Of a stretch of DNA of 64,000 nucleotides, positions 1-7,848 are shown one piece after another. The notes under the pieces are model-generated. The model made no database searches and was not told where the DNA came from. It saw nothing but the letters and a program-made list of their open reading frames with translations. How positions within the stretch are numbered: position 1 is the stretch's first letter; every line of letters starts with the position of its first letter. Both the position numbers and the translations under genes were made by a program. This DNA is from UBA6170 sp942491385 (GTDB lineage: Bacteria; Chloroflexota; Anaerolineae; Anaerolineales; Anaerolineaceae): NCBI GenBank assembly GCA_942491385.1, contig CALOAF010000005.1, positions 248,001 to 312,000 on the forward strand, given 5' to 3'.

Positions 1-347
1 AGGGTAAACAAAATTTTTCATTATTGGATGTTCAGAATGCAGCGCTATTCCGCGGTGGAGAATGTATTTCAACTGAATGGGATGGCGACCTCCATTGCTC
101 ACTCCGGTGGGTATGTGCTTCTGGGCATGAATTCCACGCCAAACCATTCACAGTTCTGAAAGCTGGTCATTGGTGCCCAGTCTGTATGAATACCCATTGG
201 AATGGCGACGAACAAGCACGCAGGAACCCCTTTTTCGCTCAAGTCTGGTATGCCAGTCATGACCCAAACGAGCGAAATGTTTACAGTATCGAATCCTTTG
301 AAGATATTTCAGCCGCCGATGAGGTTTTCAGAAATCGCAAGAATTAA
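1..347 (+). CDS. C-terminal part of an unrecognised protein with a Cys/His zinc-knuckle-like motif
   Basis: The reading frame is open from the left edge of the window (no stop before the TTG at 24), so this is the 3' end of a longer gene and no start can be assigned. The visible residues contain a Cys-x3-His element (CASGH) followed about 15 residues later by CPVC, a spacing that suggests a small treble-clef or zinc-ribbon fold. A run of aromatic residues (NPFFAQVWY) follows. I do not recognise the family and assign no function. The gene converges with the acetyltransferase gene, with 8 bp between their stop codons. Confidence 0.6.
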   Translation, partial: GKQNFSLLDVQNAALFRGGECISTEWDGDLHCSLRWVCASGHEFHAKPFTVLKAGHWCPVCMNTHWNGDEQARRNPFFAQVWYASHDPNERNVYSIESFEDISAADEVFRNRKN

Positions 348-355
348 TACCTACC

Positions 356-1471
356 TCAGCCGATCTCTTTTTCATACACCCGATAACGACGGAAAGGTTT
401 GGCACCCAGCTTGATAATGGCATTGTTCATCGGAGCATTGTCTTCGAGTACATAATTGATTTCCATTTTCATGCTGGCGGAGTAAATCGAATCATAAAGT
501 GCTCGGTAGAGCAGGCTATCAATCCCTTTGCCTTGATAGGCAGGAATAACACCCAGTGCGAACATGCGATATTGGGTTAAACGCGGTATGCCACGCAGTA
601 ATTTCAACCAACCAAACGGGAAAAGCCGTCCCTGCAAGCCGCGGAGCAATAAATTGATATCCGGGATGGCAATTGCAAATCCCACTGCTTTTCCCTGGTG
701 GTCTTCTGCAAAAATAACCCCTTTCGGCTGAATAATCTGTTTCAAATCCGTTACCATGGCTCGTACTTCATCATCCGTTACAGGAGAATAGCCCCAATTA
801 TCAATCAGACTTTCATTCGAAAGTGCAATGATTTTTTCCACGTCCTGATCCAGGTTTTTCATATTCAATATTCTGGTATTGATTGCATAGCGGTCCCGAA
901 TTTTGTCGGTCATTGTCAGAATGCGATCCGGAATTTGATAATTCTGGGTACTATCGATTTGATACACCAGCAAATCCTTTACTTTGCGTAATCCAAAGTC
1001 TTCAAAATGGTTGTTATAAAAAGGCGGATTATACGGTGACATTACCACCGGTGATGGACTAAATCCCTCGATGACACTCCCCCATTCCTGAGACACAAAA
1101 GACCACGGACCCCGCATTTTTTGCATTGAATGGGCGATCAACCAATTTTGAGCGCTCTCTAACAATAGTTGTGCGGCATTTGCATCACGGGGTGCTTCAA
1201 AATACCCAAATAACCCCACCTTTTCCTGCCAGAATTCGACTGCCAGATCATCGATGAAGGCCGCAATTCTTCCAATAAGTGTTCCATTTTCAACCAGCAA
1301 GAATAATTGATAACGGCAATGGTTTAAAAAAGGATTGCGGATTGTATCAAACTGCCCCGCGATTTCGTCACGTAAAGGAGGAATCCAGATGGGGTCATCC
1401 CTGTAAATTTGGAAAGGCAAATCAATAAATTTTTTCAGGTCATTTTTGGCGTTTACTGAGATAATTTCCAT
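356..1471 (-). CDS. GNAT-family N-acetyltransferase, 371 aa
   Basis: The C-terminal third carries a GNAT acetyl-CoA binding loop, GVIPAYQGKGI, with the Q-x-x-G-x pyrophosphate-binding signature. The N-terminal part (PFQIYRDDPIWIPP) matches the long acetyltransferase-like proteins common in environmental bacteria. The frame stays open to 1534, but the start at 1471 (MEIISVNAK) is chosen because an AGGAG ribosome-binding site lies about 7 nt upstream, and the 21 extra residues have no such site and do not look conserved. The substrate is unknown. It is a single gene, separated from the cold-shock gene by a hairpin terminator. Confidence 0.8.
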   Translation of the reverse strand: MEIISVNAKNDLKKFIDLPFQIYRDDPIWIPPLRDEIAGQFDTIRNPFLNHCRYQLFLLVENGTLIGRIAAFIDDLAVEFWQEKVGLFGYFEAPRDANAAQLLLESAQNWLIAHSMQKMRGPWSFVSQEWGSVIEGFSPSPVVMSPYNPPFYNNHFEDFGLRKVKDLLVYQIDSTQNYQIPDRILTMTDKIRDRYAINTRILNMKNLDQDVEKIIALSNESLIDNWGYSPVTDDEVRAMVTDLKQIIQPKGVIFAEDHQGKAVGFAIAIPDINLLLRGLQGRLFPFGWLKLLRGIPRLTQYRMFALGVIPAYQGKGIDSLLYRALYDSIYSASMKMEINYVLEDNAPMNNAIIKLGAKPFRRYRVYEKEIG

Positions 1472-1560
1472 TTTTAATCTCCTAAGATGGTAATTTATAT
1501 TAACACAAGAATAATTAATGGGATGCCACAACAAGTTATAATTTTTTTAAACCAGTAATA

Positions 1561-1590
1561 AAAATACCCCACCTTACGATGGGGTATTTT
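1561..1590 (-). terminator. Rho-independent terminator after the cold-shock gene
   Basis: An 11-bp inverted repeat (AAAATACCCCA paired with TGGGGTATTTT, loop CCTTACGA) lies 22 bp beyond the cold-shock stop codon. On the minus strand the stem is followed by TTTTTATTA, the usual U-tract. Confidence 0.85.
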
Positions 1591-1611
1591 GGTTTCAATT
1601 TGAAAATTGAA

Positions 1612-1821
1612 TTACAGGACTACGACGTCGGCAGCCTGTGGGCCTTTTTGTCCAGTTTCAATGGTGAATTCAACTGCTTGGCCTTCTTCTAAGGTTCGGA
1701 AACCTTCGTGATTGATTGCTGAATAGTGCACGAAAACATCCGGGCCTTCTTCACGAGCCAAAAAGCCATAGCCTTTTGTTCCATTAAACCATTTTACTGT
1801 ACCTTTTACACGTTCTGACAT
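1612..1821 (-). CDS. csp: Cold-shock domain protein (CspA family), 69 aa
   Basis: A single-domain cold-shock protein of typical length. RNP1 is KGYGF (residues 16-20) and RNP2 is DVFVH (28-32), both on the single-stranded nucleic-acid binding face of the OB fold. Members act in the cytoplasm as RNA chaperones and antiterminators. An AAGGAAAG ribosome-binding site precedes the start. It lies 57 bp downstream of the RRM-protein gene on the same strand with no terminator between them, so the two RNA-binding proteins are probably co-transcribed from the promoter near 2400. A strong terminator follows. Confidence 0.95.
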   Translation of the reverse strand: MSERVKGTVKWFNGTKGYGFLAREEGPDVFVHYSAINHEGFRTLEEGQAVEFTIETGQKGPQAADVVVL

Positions 1822-1878
1822 TTTTTTACTTTCCTTTATTCTTTCTAAAAAATTTTTTCTTTGTTAAACAGCGTTGGT

Positions 1879-2283
1879 TTAGTAACGCTGGCCACCACCA
1901 CCACGTGAAGTGCGGTTTCGATCTCGGGGTCCGCCCTGGTTTCCACCATAGCCACCGCCGCCACCGCGTTGTCCATATCCTCCGCCGCCGCCGCCTCTGC
2001 GTTGTCCGCCGCCAAAATCTCCTCGACGACCTTCTTCTTTTGGTCTTGCAATAGAGATACGCAAATCGCGGTCACCCATTGCGTAACCATTATATTGATT
2101 GATTACCTTTTCGGCTTCTGCTTGTGTACTCATTTCAACAAAAGCAAAACCTTTTGACCGACCTGTTTCGCGATCTTTGATCACTGCTACAGAGGTCACC
2201 GTACCCGCGTTGGAGAAGAGAGTATTTAATTCATCTTCTGTTGTTGCGTAGGACAAATTCCCAACATACAATTTGTTTTCCAT
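1879..2283 (-). CDS. RRM RNA-binding protein with Gly/Arg-rich tail, 134 aa
   Basis: One RRM domain fills residues 3-80: RNP2 is LYVGNL (5-10) and RNP1 is KGFAFVEM (44-51), both with aromatic RNA-stacking residues. Residues from about 88 to the end form an RGG/GGY-rich, probably disordered tail. This architecture matches the cold-inducible Rbp proteins of cyanobacteria and related bacterial RRM proteins. AAGGAAGA lies directly before the ATG. The gene is first in a likely two-gene operon with csp, and its roughly 97-nt leader carries a terminator-like hairpin and a perfect palindrome, which suggests post-transcriptional control. Confidence 0.92.
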   Translation of the reverse strand: MENKLYVGNLSYATTEDELNTLFSNAGTVTSVAVIKDRETGRSKGFAFVEMSTQAEAEKVINQYNGYAMGDRDLRISIARPKEEGRRGDFGGGQRRGGGGGGYGQRGGGGGYGGNQGGPRDRNRTSRGGGGQRY

Positions 2284-2302
2284 TCTTCCTTGTATCCCTT
2301 AC

Positions 2303-2318
2303 ACCGGTTTAAACCGGT
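2303..2318. repeat. 16-bp perfect palindrome in the RRM-gene leader
   Basis: The sequence ACCGGTTTAAACCGGT is fully self-complementary and lies 20 bp upstream of the RRM start codon, between the terminator-like hairpin and the ribosome-binding site. It could be a protein-binding site or form a short hairpin in the mRNA that shields the Shine-Dalgarno region. Confidence 0.7.
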
Positions 2319-2355
2319 AAAAAAATTTGCCACTGACATTCAGGTCCAGCGGCAA
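2319..2355 (-). promoter_or_regulatory. Terminator-like hairpin in the RRM/csp leader (possible attenuator)
   Basis: On the minus strand TTGCCGCTG (2355-2347) pairs with CAGTGGCAA (2335-2327), including one G-U pair, and a run of seven T follows after one A. This has the form of an intrinsic terminator, but it lies downstream of the promoter at 2387-2417 and upstream of the RRM start, so it would act inside the leader. Readthrough transcription from the ABC transporter gene would also meet it. Confidence 0.6.
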
Positions 2356-2386
2356 TTGCTCACGAGCCTTACTTACAGGCAAATAG

Positions 2387-2417
2387 AGTATATCACACAT
2401 CTGCAAATTCCTGTCAA
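2387..2417 (-). promoter_or_regulatory. Sigma-A-type promoter for the RRM-csp operon
   Basis: On the minus strand TTGACA (2417-2412) and TATACT (2392-2387) are separated by 19 bp; a 17-bp spacer would place the -10 at GATATA. Predicted initiation is near 2380, giving a leader of roughly 97 nt. Confidence 0.65.
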
Positions 2418-2493
2418 GGAATTTAAAAATTGAAAATCAATTTTTATGCTTTTCTTACCTAATATCCGTGAATCACCTCAACAGAGCATTCAT

Positions 2494-4242
2494 TTATGCA
2501 ACAGGTTGTAATAATTGTTGAACATTCACCAGACGCTTATATAAACCCTTTTCTGCCAGTAAAGAGGCGTGATCTCCCTTTTCAACAATATGTTTGCCTT
2601 CCAGAACCACAATCTGATCGGCATTTCGGATCGTCGATAAGCGATGCGCGATTAAAATCACCGTTCTTCCAACCATTAAACGTTCCAATGCCTGTTGAAT
2701 CAACAACTCAGTCTCCGTGTCCACGGAAGATGTCGCTTCGTCCAAAATCAGAATAGGAGCATCTTTGAGAATCGCTCGGGCAATTGAAATACGTTGTTTC
2801 TGGCCTCCAGAGAGTTTTATACCCCGTTCACCAATCAGGGTATCATACCCATTGGGTAACTGTTGAATGAAGTCATCTGCATTGGCTGTTTTGGCAGCCC
2901 TCATCATTTCTTTTTCACCAGCATCTGGCTTTCCGAATAACAGGTTTTCGCGCACAGTTCCATGAAAGAGAAAAACATCCTGCAATACAATGCTGATTTG
3001 TTTACGCAAATCTTCCAACCCAAGATTACGGACATCTTGTCCATCCAGGCAGATTTTACCTTCGGTGACATCATAAAAGCGAGGAATGAGGCTCACCATC
3101 GTTGATTTGCCCACCCCGGTAGGTCCGACCAACGCCACCACACTCTTCGCTGGAATATCCAGATTGATATTCTCGAGTACATTTTCACCCTCACTATAGT
3201 GAAAGGATACGTTCTCAAAGTTAATCTGGCCTCTTACCGGACTTTTCAATTGAATATTTTCAGGTAAATGATGTGGCTCTGGTTGTTCCTGTAATAATTC
3301 TGTCACCCGATCCGAAGCAGCCAATGCAGTCTGAATAGATTCCCAGGCAACACTTAGATTGCGCACAGGTTGGTAAAACAGATCCAGATATAGGAAGAAT
3401 GCCACCAAATCAGCAATCGGAAGTCCACCCTGAACCACCAGACGGCCACCGAAATAAATGACCACCAATGTGCCTAAAGAAGAAGTAAACTCCACAAATG
3501 GATGAAAGGTTGCCATGAGTTTCAAGGCATTCAACAGTGACTTGCGATAATGGTCCACCCGTGAGCCAACTTTTTCCAGCGCTACAGATTCCTGAGTGAA
3601 TGCTTTAATTTCCCGGATGCCGGATATATTATCATTCAGGATCGCATTCAATTCTCCCAGTTCTTTCTGGCGAAAGACAAATGCCGGTCGCACTCGTTTT
3701 GCATATAAGCGCAGAGAGAAAATCACCAGAGGAATGGGCAACATGGAGAATAAAGTCAGTTTCCAGTTTAGACTTAACAAGACCGCGGCCACACCTCCAA
3801 AGGTCAGGATGTTAACAACCAGCTCAGGGATGGCGTGCGCGATCAATTGTTCGAACAAATCGGTATCATTGACCACCCGCGACATCATCTGACCGGTTTG
3901 TTTATCCTCATAAAAACGAAGCGTAAGGCGCTGAAGGTGATTGTAGACCAGTTTTCGAAGGTCTGCTACCACACCCCAACCGGCAATATGCGCCATATAA
4001 GAGCGGACGAATTGCAAACCCGCTTTCACCAAATATACAACCAATGCAATGATTGCCAGGCGGGTGATGGTGTTAAAACTGTCCAATGTCAGTCCATCAC
4101 TGGTAACTGTATTAATCAAATTCCGGACGATCCAGGGAATTATTAATTGTGCACCCACCAGCAGAATCATACTGATAATTGTCAACACCAGTGGAACTGT
4201 ATAATTACGGACAAATTTAAATACAAATGCTAATGATTTCAT
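2494..4242 (-). CDS. ABC exporter, fused permease and ATPase (MsbA/LmrA type), 582 aa
   Basis: A half-transporter with six predicted membrane helices (residues 15-300) followed by a nucleotide-binding domain. Walker A is GPTGVGKST (373-381), the Q-loop is near 421, the ABC signature LSGGQ is at 477-481, Walker B ILILDEA at 497-503 and the H-loop His at 533, so all catalytic motifs are present. It should act as a homodimer or with a partner in the inner membrane, exporting lipids, peptides or drugs; the substrate cannot be read from sequence. No second half-transporter is adjacent, which favours a homodimer. It is transcribed away from rarD. Confidence 0.93.
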   Translation of the reverse strand: MKSLAFVFKFVRNYTVPLVLTIISMILLVGAQLIIPWIVRNLINTVTSDGLTLDSFNTITRLAIIALVVYLVKAGLQFVRSYMAHIAGWGVVADLRKLVYNHLQRLTLRFYEDKQTGQMMSRVVNDTDLFEQLIAHAIPELVVNILTFGGVAAVLLSLNWKLTLFSMLPIPLVIFSLRLYAKRVRPAFVFRQKELGELNAILNDNISGIREIKAFTQESVALEKVGSRVDHYRKSLLNALKLMATFHPFVEFTSSLGTLVVIYFGGRLVVQGGLPIADLVAFFLYLDLFYQPVRNLSVAWESIQTALAASDRVTELLQEQPEPHHLPENIQLKSPVRGQINFENVSFHYSEGENVLENINLDIPAKSVVALVGPTGVGKSTMVSLIPRFYDVTEGKICLDGQDVRNLGLEDLRKQISIVLQDVFLFHGTVRENLLFGKPDAGEKEMMRAAKTANADDFIQQLPNGYDTLIGERGIKLSGGQKQRISIARAILKDAPILILDEATSSVDTETELLIQQALERLMVGRTVILIAHRLSTIRNADQIVVLEGKHIVEKGDHASLLAEKGLYKRLVNVQQLLQPVA

Positions 4243-4388
4243 GTCATTCCTATAAGTCCATCCCAGATAACGAAGTGATTATACTATCAAAAATTTAAGA
4301 GTCTGAATTATATATCATTTTTCCTTCCAAAAATTTTATTTTCTCTGATATGATTGCGTCCATTGGATGGTAAGAAAGCGTTTCAGGT

Positions 4389-5276
4389 ATGAAAAAAGGT
4401 CTCATTTTTGTCTTCTCAGCCTATGCCTTGTGGGGATTTTTTCCTATTTATTTTAAATTCCTGCATGAAGCTCCCGCACTTCAGATCATGGCACACCGTG
4501 TGACCTGGTCCTTTATTTTTCTAACTTTTTTACTCGTCCGTAAAAAAGAATTTTTAAAGCTACTGAAATCATTAAACAAAAAAATCATCTTCACATACAC
4601 CATTGCGGGAACATTATTAGCCGTCAATTGGTTAACTTATGTATGGGGAGTCAATGCCGGCTTTGTGGTCGAAACCAGTCTGGGTTATTTTATTAATCCG
4701 CTGGTGAGTGTCGTACTGGGTGTTGTATTCTTAAAAGAAAAACTCAGAAATTTACAATGGATACCAGTCATTTTAGCTGCGATTGGAGTGATTTATTTGA
4801 CGATTGATCATGGCTCGTTACCCTGGATTGCCCTGGTATTGGCATCAACGTTTGGCACATATGGATTGTTCAAAAAGATTGCTCCTTTGCCTTCGATCCA
4901 GGGTTTAACCGTCGAAACTGGGTCCGTACTGATCCCTGCACTGATCTTTCTATTTTTTGTGGAATTTAATGGCACAGCCGCTTTTGGTCATGCCAGCCCG
5001 AAAACAACCTTTTTGCTAATATTATCCGGGATAATTACCGCCATCCCATTAATTTTCTTTGCCTCGGGAGCTCCAAGAGTTCCTCTTTCAACTATTGGGA
5101 TCCTGCAATATATTGCCCCTACCATTCAATTTCTAATCGGTGTATTTATTTATAATGAGCCTTTTACCCGCGGCCAACTGATCGGGTTCAGCATCGTATG
5201 GATTGCCCTGATCATTTTCACCATCGAAGGATTGATGAATGGCTATCGCTCTCACCACACACTTAAACCGGTATAG
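4389..5276 (+). CDS. rarD: RarD-type EamA-family permease, 295 aa
   Basis: The protein is hydrophobic throughout, with about ten predicted membrane helices forming two EamA repeats. The opening (KKGLIFVFSAYALWGFFPIYFK) and the ETSLGYFINPL motif near residue 97 match the RarD branch of the drug/metabolite transporter superfamily. E. coli RarD is annotated as a chloramphenicol-sensitivity permease, but the true substrates of the family are mostly unknown. It is a monocistronic gene, divergent from the ABC exporter. Confidence 0.88.
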   Translation: MKKGLIFVFSAYALWGFFPIYFKFLHEAPALQIMAHRVTWSFIFLTFLLVRKKEFLKLLKSLNKKIIFTYTIAGTLLAVNWLTYVWGVNAGFVVETSLGYFINPLVSVVLGVVFLKEKLRNLQWIPVILAAIGVIYLTIDHGSLPWIALVLASTFGTYGLFKKIAPLPSIQGLTVETGSVLIPALIFLFFVEFNGTAAFGHASPKTTFLLILSGIITAIPLIFFASGAPRVPLSTIGILQYIAPTIQFLIGVFIYNEPFTRGQLIGFSIVWIALIIFTIEGLMNGYRSHHTLKPV

Positions 5277-5368
5277 ATATAAATCGGCAGTCATCATTAA
5301 ACCCATTTCAGCACAAACAAGCTAACGAATGACCACAAAGGTATTTCAGATGGATAAAAGGAATTGAC

Positions 5369-5803
5369 ATGATCAGCGTTGAACTTACCAAAACAATCAA
5401 CTCGGATTTAATCCAGGCAGTACAGGCACTTTTTCCACAATTAACCAAATTTAGTCCAATGCCAGATGAAGTAGCACTACAGGAGATTATCAGTTCCCCT
5501 ACCAGCAGCTTATGGATCGCTAAAAATGAAGGTGGGCAAATCATTGGCATGTTGTGTCTGGCAATTTACAGAACAACCACAGGTGTGCATGCCTGGATTG
5601 AGGATGTGGTGGTGGATCAAAATGCTCGCCGGCAAGGGGTAGCTGCTCAAATGACAAAAGCAGCCATGCAATTCGCCCTCCAGAATGGAGCTAAAGCAGT
5701 CAGTCTCACTTCCCGCCCCGAACGGAAAGCTGCCAACAATTTGTATCAAAGCCTTGGATTTGAATTGCTGAGCACAAACCTTTATCGGAAAAATTTAACC
5801 TGA
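5369..5803 (+). CDS. GNAT-family N-acetyltransferase, 144 aa
   Basis: A minimal single-domain GNAT protein. Motif A is VVDQNARRQGVAAQM, with the R/Q-x-x-G-x-A acetyl-CoA pyrophosphate loop, and motif B ends in NNLYQSLGFEL. An AAGGAAT ribosome-binding site precedes the start. The acceptor is unknown. The last 9 bp overlap the 3' end of the convergent SDR gene. Confidence 0.88.
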   Translation: MISVELTKTINSDLIQAVQALFPQLTKFSPMPDEVALQEIISSPTSSLWIAKNEGGQIIGMLCLAIYRTTTGVHAWIEDVVVDQNARRQGVAAQMTKAAMQFALQNGAKAVSLTSRPERKAANNLYQSLGFELLSTNLYRKNLT

Positions 5804-6604
5804 GGTGTCTCCACCTTTTTCCTTGATCCACCCCTTGAAACGTTGCAGTTCAATCCACTGTTCATAACGAAGTAATGGCGGTATGATGCGCCCCAGAGCA
5901 AAAAAGACCTGATAAATCCAAGAAGGATTGATGGATTTTTGATCCTTCTCGATCCCACGAATAATCGCCACAGCAACCTGCTGAGGGGTCTGTGATGGCC
6001 AGGGCGTTGGGGCTACATGCCGGGCTGCTTCCTGAAAGAACTGGGTTTTGGTTGCAATCGGGTAGACCAATGTCAGAGAAGCCGGATCCGCTAATTCATA
6101 ACGATATGCCTCAGCAAACCGATCAATGGCGGACTTTGTTGCCCCATATATTGCATAACCTGGCAAACCCAGTTTTCCAATCGCTGATGCAGTCACAACC
6201 ACCTTATAAGAAGTATTTGGATGAAGAAGCCTCATCTTGATGGCAGTATAAATCGGTGAGTACACATTCACTTTAAAAATCTGATCCATTCTTTCCCAAT
6301 CAGCTTTGATAAGCTGTTCATAATAAGCAAAACCTGCATTGGCTATAAAAATATCAATACAACCCATCTCCTGTAAGGCGTATTCGAACAATTCATCCAA
6401 TTTCTCAGGAGATCCGATATCACAGTCGTAGCTGAGGAGAATCGCCCTGGTATTCTCAAGCTCCGCGAGAGATTGAGACAATCCGTCCAAATTTCGATCA
6501 ACAGCCAGAACAGTGCAATCATATCCACTGAGAGAAACCACCAACGCTTTCCCAATTCCGGACGCTGCTCCAGTGACAACAATTCGCTTATTTTTGATTT
6601 CCAT
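5795..6604 (-). CDS. Short-chain dehydrogenase/reductase, 269 aa
   Basis: A classical SDR: the TGAASGIG cofactor loop lies at residues 11-18, NAGF marks the end of beta-4, and YGATK carries the catalytic Tyr-x3-Lys pair after a Ser-containing strand (TASAIG). The C-terminal extension of about 40 residues (RIIPPLLRYEQWIELQ) contains an amphipathic helix that may contact the membrane, as in lipid-modifying SDRs. The substrate is unknown. AAGGG precedes the start, and the 3' end overlaps the convergent acetyltransferase gene. Confidence 0.88.
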   Translation of the reverse strand: MEIKNKRIVVTGAASGIGKALVVSLSGYDCTVLAVDRNLDGLSQSLAELENTRAILLSYDCDIGSPEKLDELFEYALQEMGCIDIFIANAGFAYYEQLIKADWERMDQIFKVNVYSPIYTAIKMRLLHPNTSYKVVVTASAIGKLGLPGYAIYGATKSAIDRFAEAYRYELADPASLTLVYPIATKTQFFQEAARHVAPTPWPSQTPQQVAVAIIRGIEKDQKSINPSWIYQVFFALGRIIPPLLRYEQWIELQRFKGWIKEKGGDTSG

Positions 6605-6685
6605 GTTTTTTTACCCTTTCTATGGATATGCAATCTCTACTTTTTTTTTATTTTGAGAAATTATTTAGTGATCATAGAACCATAC

Positions 6686-7708
6686 TCATTGAACAGTCTT
6701 TTCATCTTTCCGTCTAATTCTTAAAATAACGATTTTCGTAGAATGATTGAAAGGGGTAACGGGAACTGGAGGCGCAGAAACAATTGTTTCCTGGTAACCA
6801 ATCACATCCTGTGGTACAGGAATAATTGTTTCAATATCCATATAACCATCAGAACACAAATCCTCCAGCATTTCAATGAATGCCTGTCCACTTAAGAACA
6901 AAGCATTATTCACTAATACCAACCAGCCTTGATGAGCAATCAATGGCTTCACTTTGTTAATCAATCGAGCACTTTGATACACCAGATCTACACGTCCAGC
7001 GTCGGTAGCGGAAAAAAACGGCGGATCGAGGATTGCACAATCAACAAGTGTTTGATTCTTCTTTAGGTTTCCAATCGCCCGGTAAAAATCACCCACCATA
7101 TACTTCATTTTTTCCAAAGGAATATTATTCAGGGTACAGGAAATTTTCGAAACATCCAGAAATCGACGATTTAAATCTACTTGAATCACCTGTTCTGCTC
7201 CCCCAGCCAAGGCCGCAATTCCCAGGGTGCCGGTGTATGCAAAAGTATTCAATATCGTTTTCCCAGCCATGTTCTCCAGCAACCACGACCGCAAATATCG
7301 GGTGTCGAGATAAAAACTGGTATCCTGATTGATTGTTAAATTTAAAGCATAGCGAACACCTGTTTCTTGAATCTCTGCAGCGAGTTGATTTCCCTCAATA
7401 ATGATTCCCCGTTTGTCTTTCAATTGGCTGGAATATCTTACTTTATATAAAACCGCTTCCAGCCAGGGAATCCACTCCCGATAGAGATCAGAAATTTCTC
7501 TTCCATCCTGAGAATCAGATTTTTCTTCTTTGAGGTAGTCATTGATTACCAGCGTTTTTCCAAATAACTCGATCACCCAGCGGGCATCACCTTCCAGAAA
7601 GCCATTAAATAATCTTAAAGCGGAGTTATTCCTTTCTTCTAATAATTGAAAGCGATTTTGATAAGCCCTTAAAAAATTATTCCGTAATCGATTCTTTTCA
7701 GAATTCAT
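6686..7708 (-). CDS. RlmI-like SAM-dependent rRNA methyltransferase, 340 aa
   Basis: The C-terminal two thirds form a Rossmann methyltransferase: NTFAYTGTLGIAALAGG is motif I, QVDLNRR motif II, and LDPPFFS is the catalytic motif IV of the type found in RlmI/RlmK-like enzymes. The N-terminal part resembles the strand-rich region that precedes the catalytic domain in RlmI-like proteins, but no clear PUA motif can be read. The likely reaction is base methylation of 23S rRNA, though the exact nucleotide cannot be predicted. It is a monocistronic gene, divergent from the aldehyde oxidoreductase. Confidence 0.82.
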   Translation of the reverse strand: MNSEKNRLRNNFLRAYQNRFQLLEERNNSALRLFNGFLEGDARWVIELFGKTLVINDYLKEEKSDSQDGREISDLYREWIPWLEAVLYKVRYSSQLKDKRGIIIEGNQLAAEIQETGVRYALNLTINQDTSFYLDTRYLRSWLLENMAGKTILNTFAYTGTLGIAALAGGAEQVIQVDLNRRFLDVSKISCTLNNIPLEKMKYMVGDFYRAIGNLKKNQTLVDCAILDPPFFSATDAGRVDLVYQSARLINKVKPLIAHQGWLVLVNNALFLSGQAFIEMLEDLCSDGYMDIETIIPVPQDVIGYQETIVSAPPVPVTPFNHSTKIVILRIRRKDEKTVQ

Positions 7709-7848
7709 TTTTACCTAACCACAACGAATTATTATTTTCTTCATTATAGAGGAATACCTCAGAATATTAACATGATTGAATGGAATAACGAACAATAATC
7801 GTTTCAGAAATAAAAACAGGTAAAATTAAAGAAAAGATTGAGGTTTCT

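Noticed and set aside
1845..2090. An 81-codon minus-strand frame inside the RRM gene
   Set aside because: It is a shadow of the Gly/Arg-rich repeats of the RRM protein; its Ala/Val-rich product comes from the repetitive codons.
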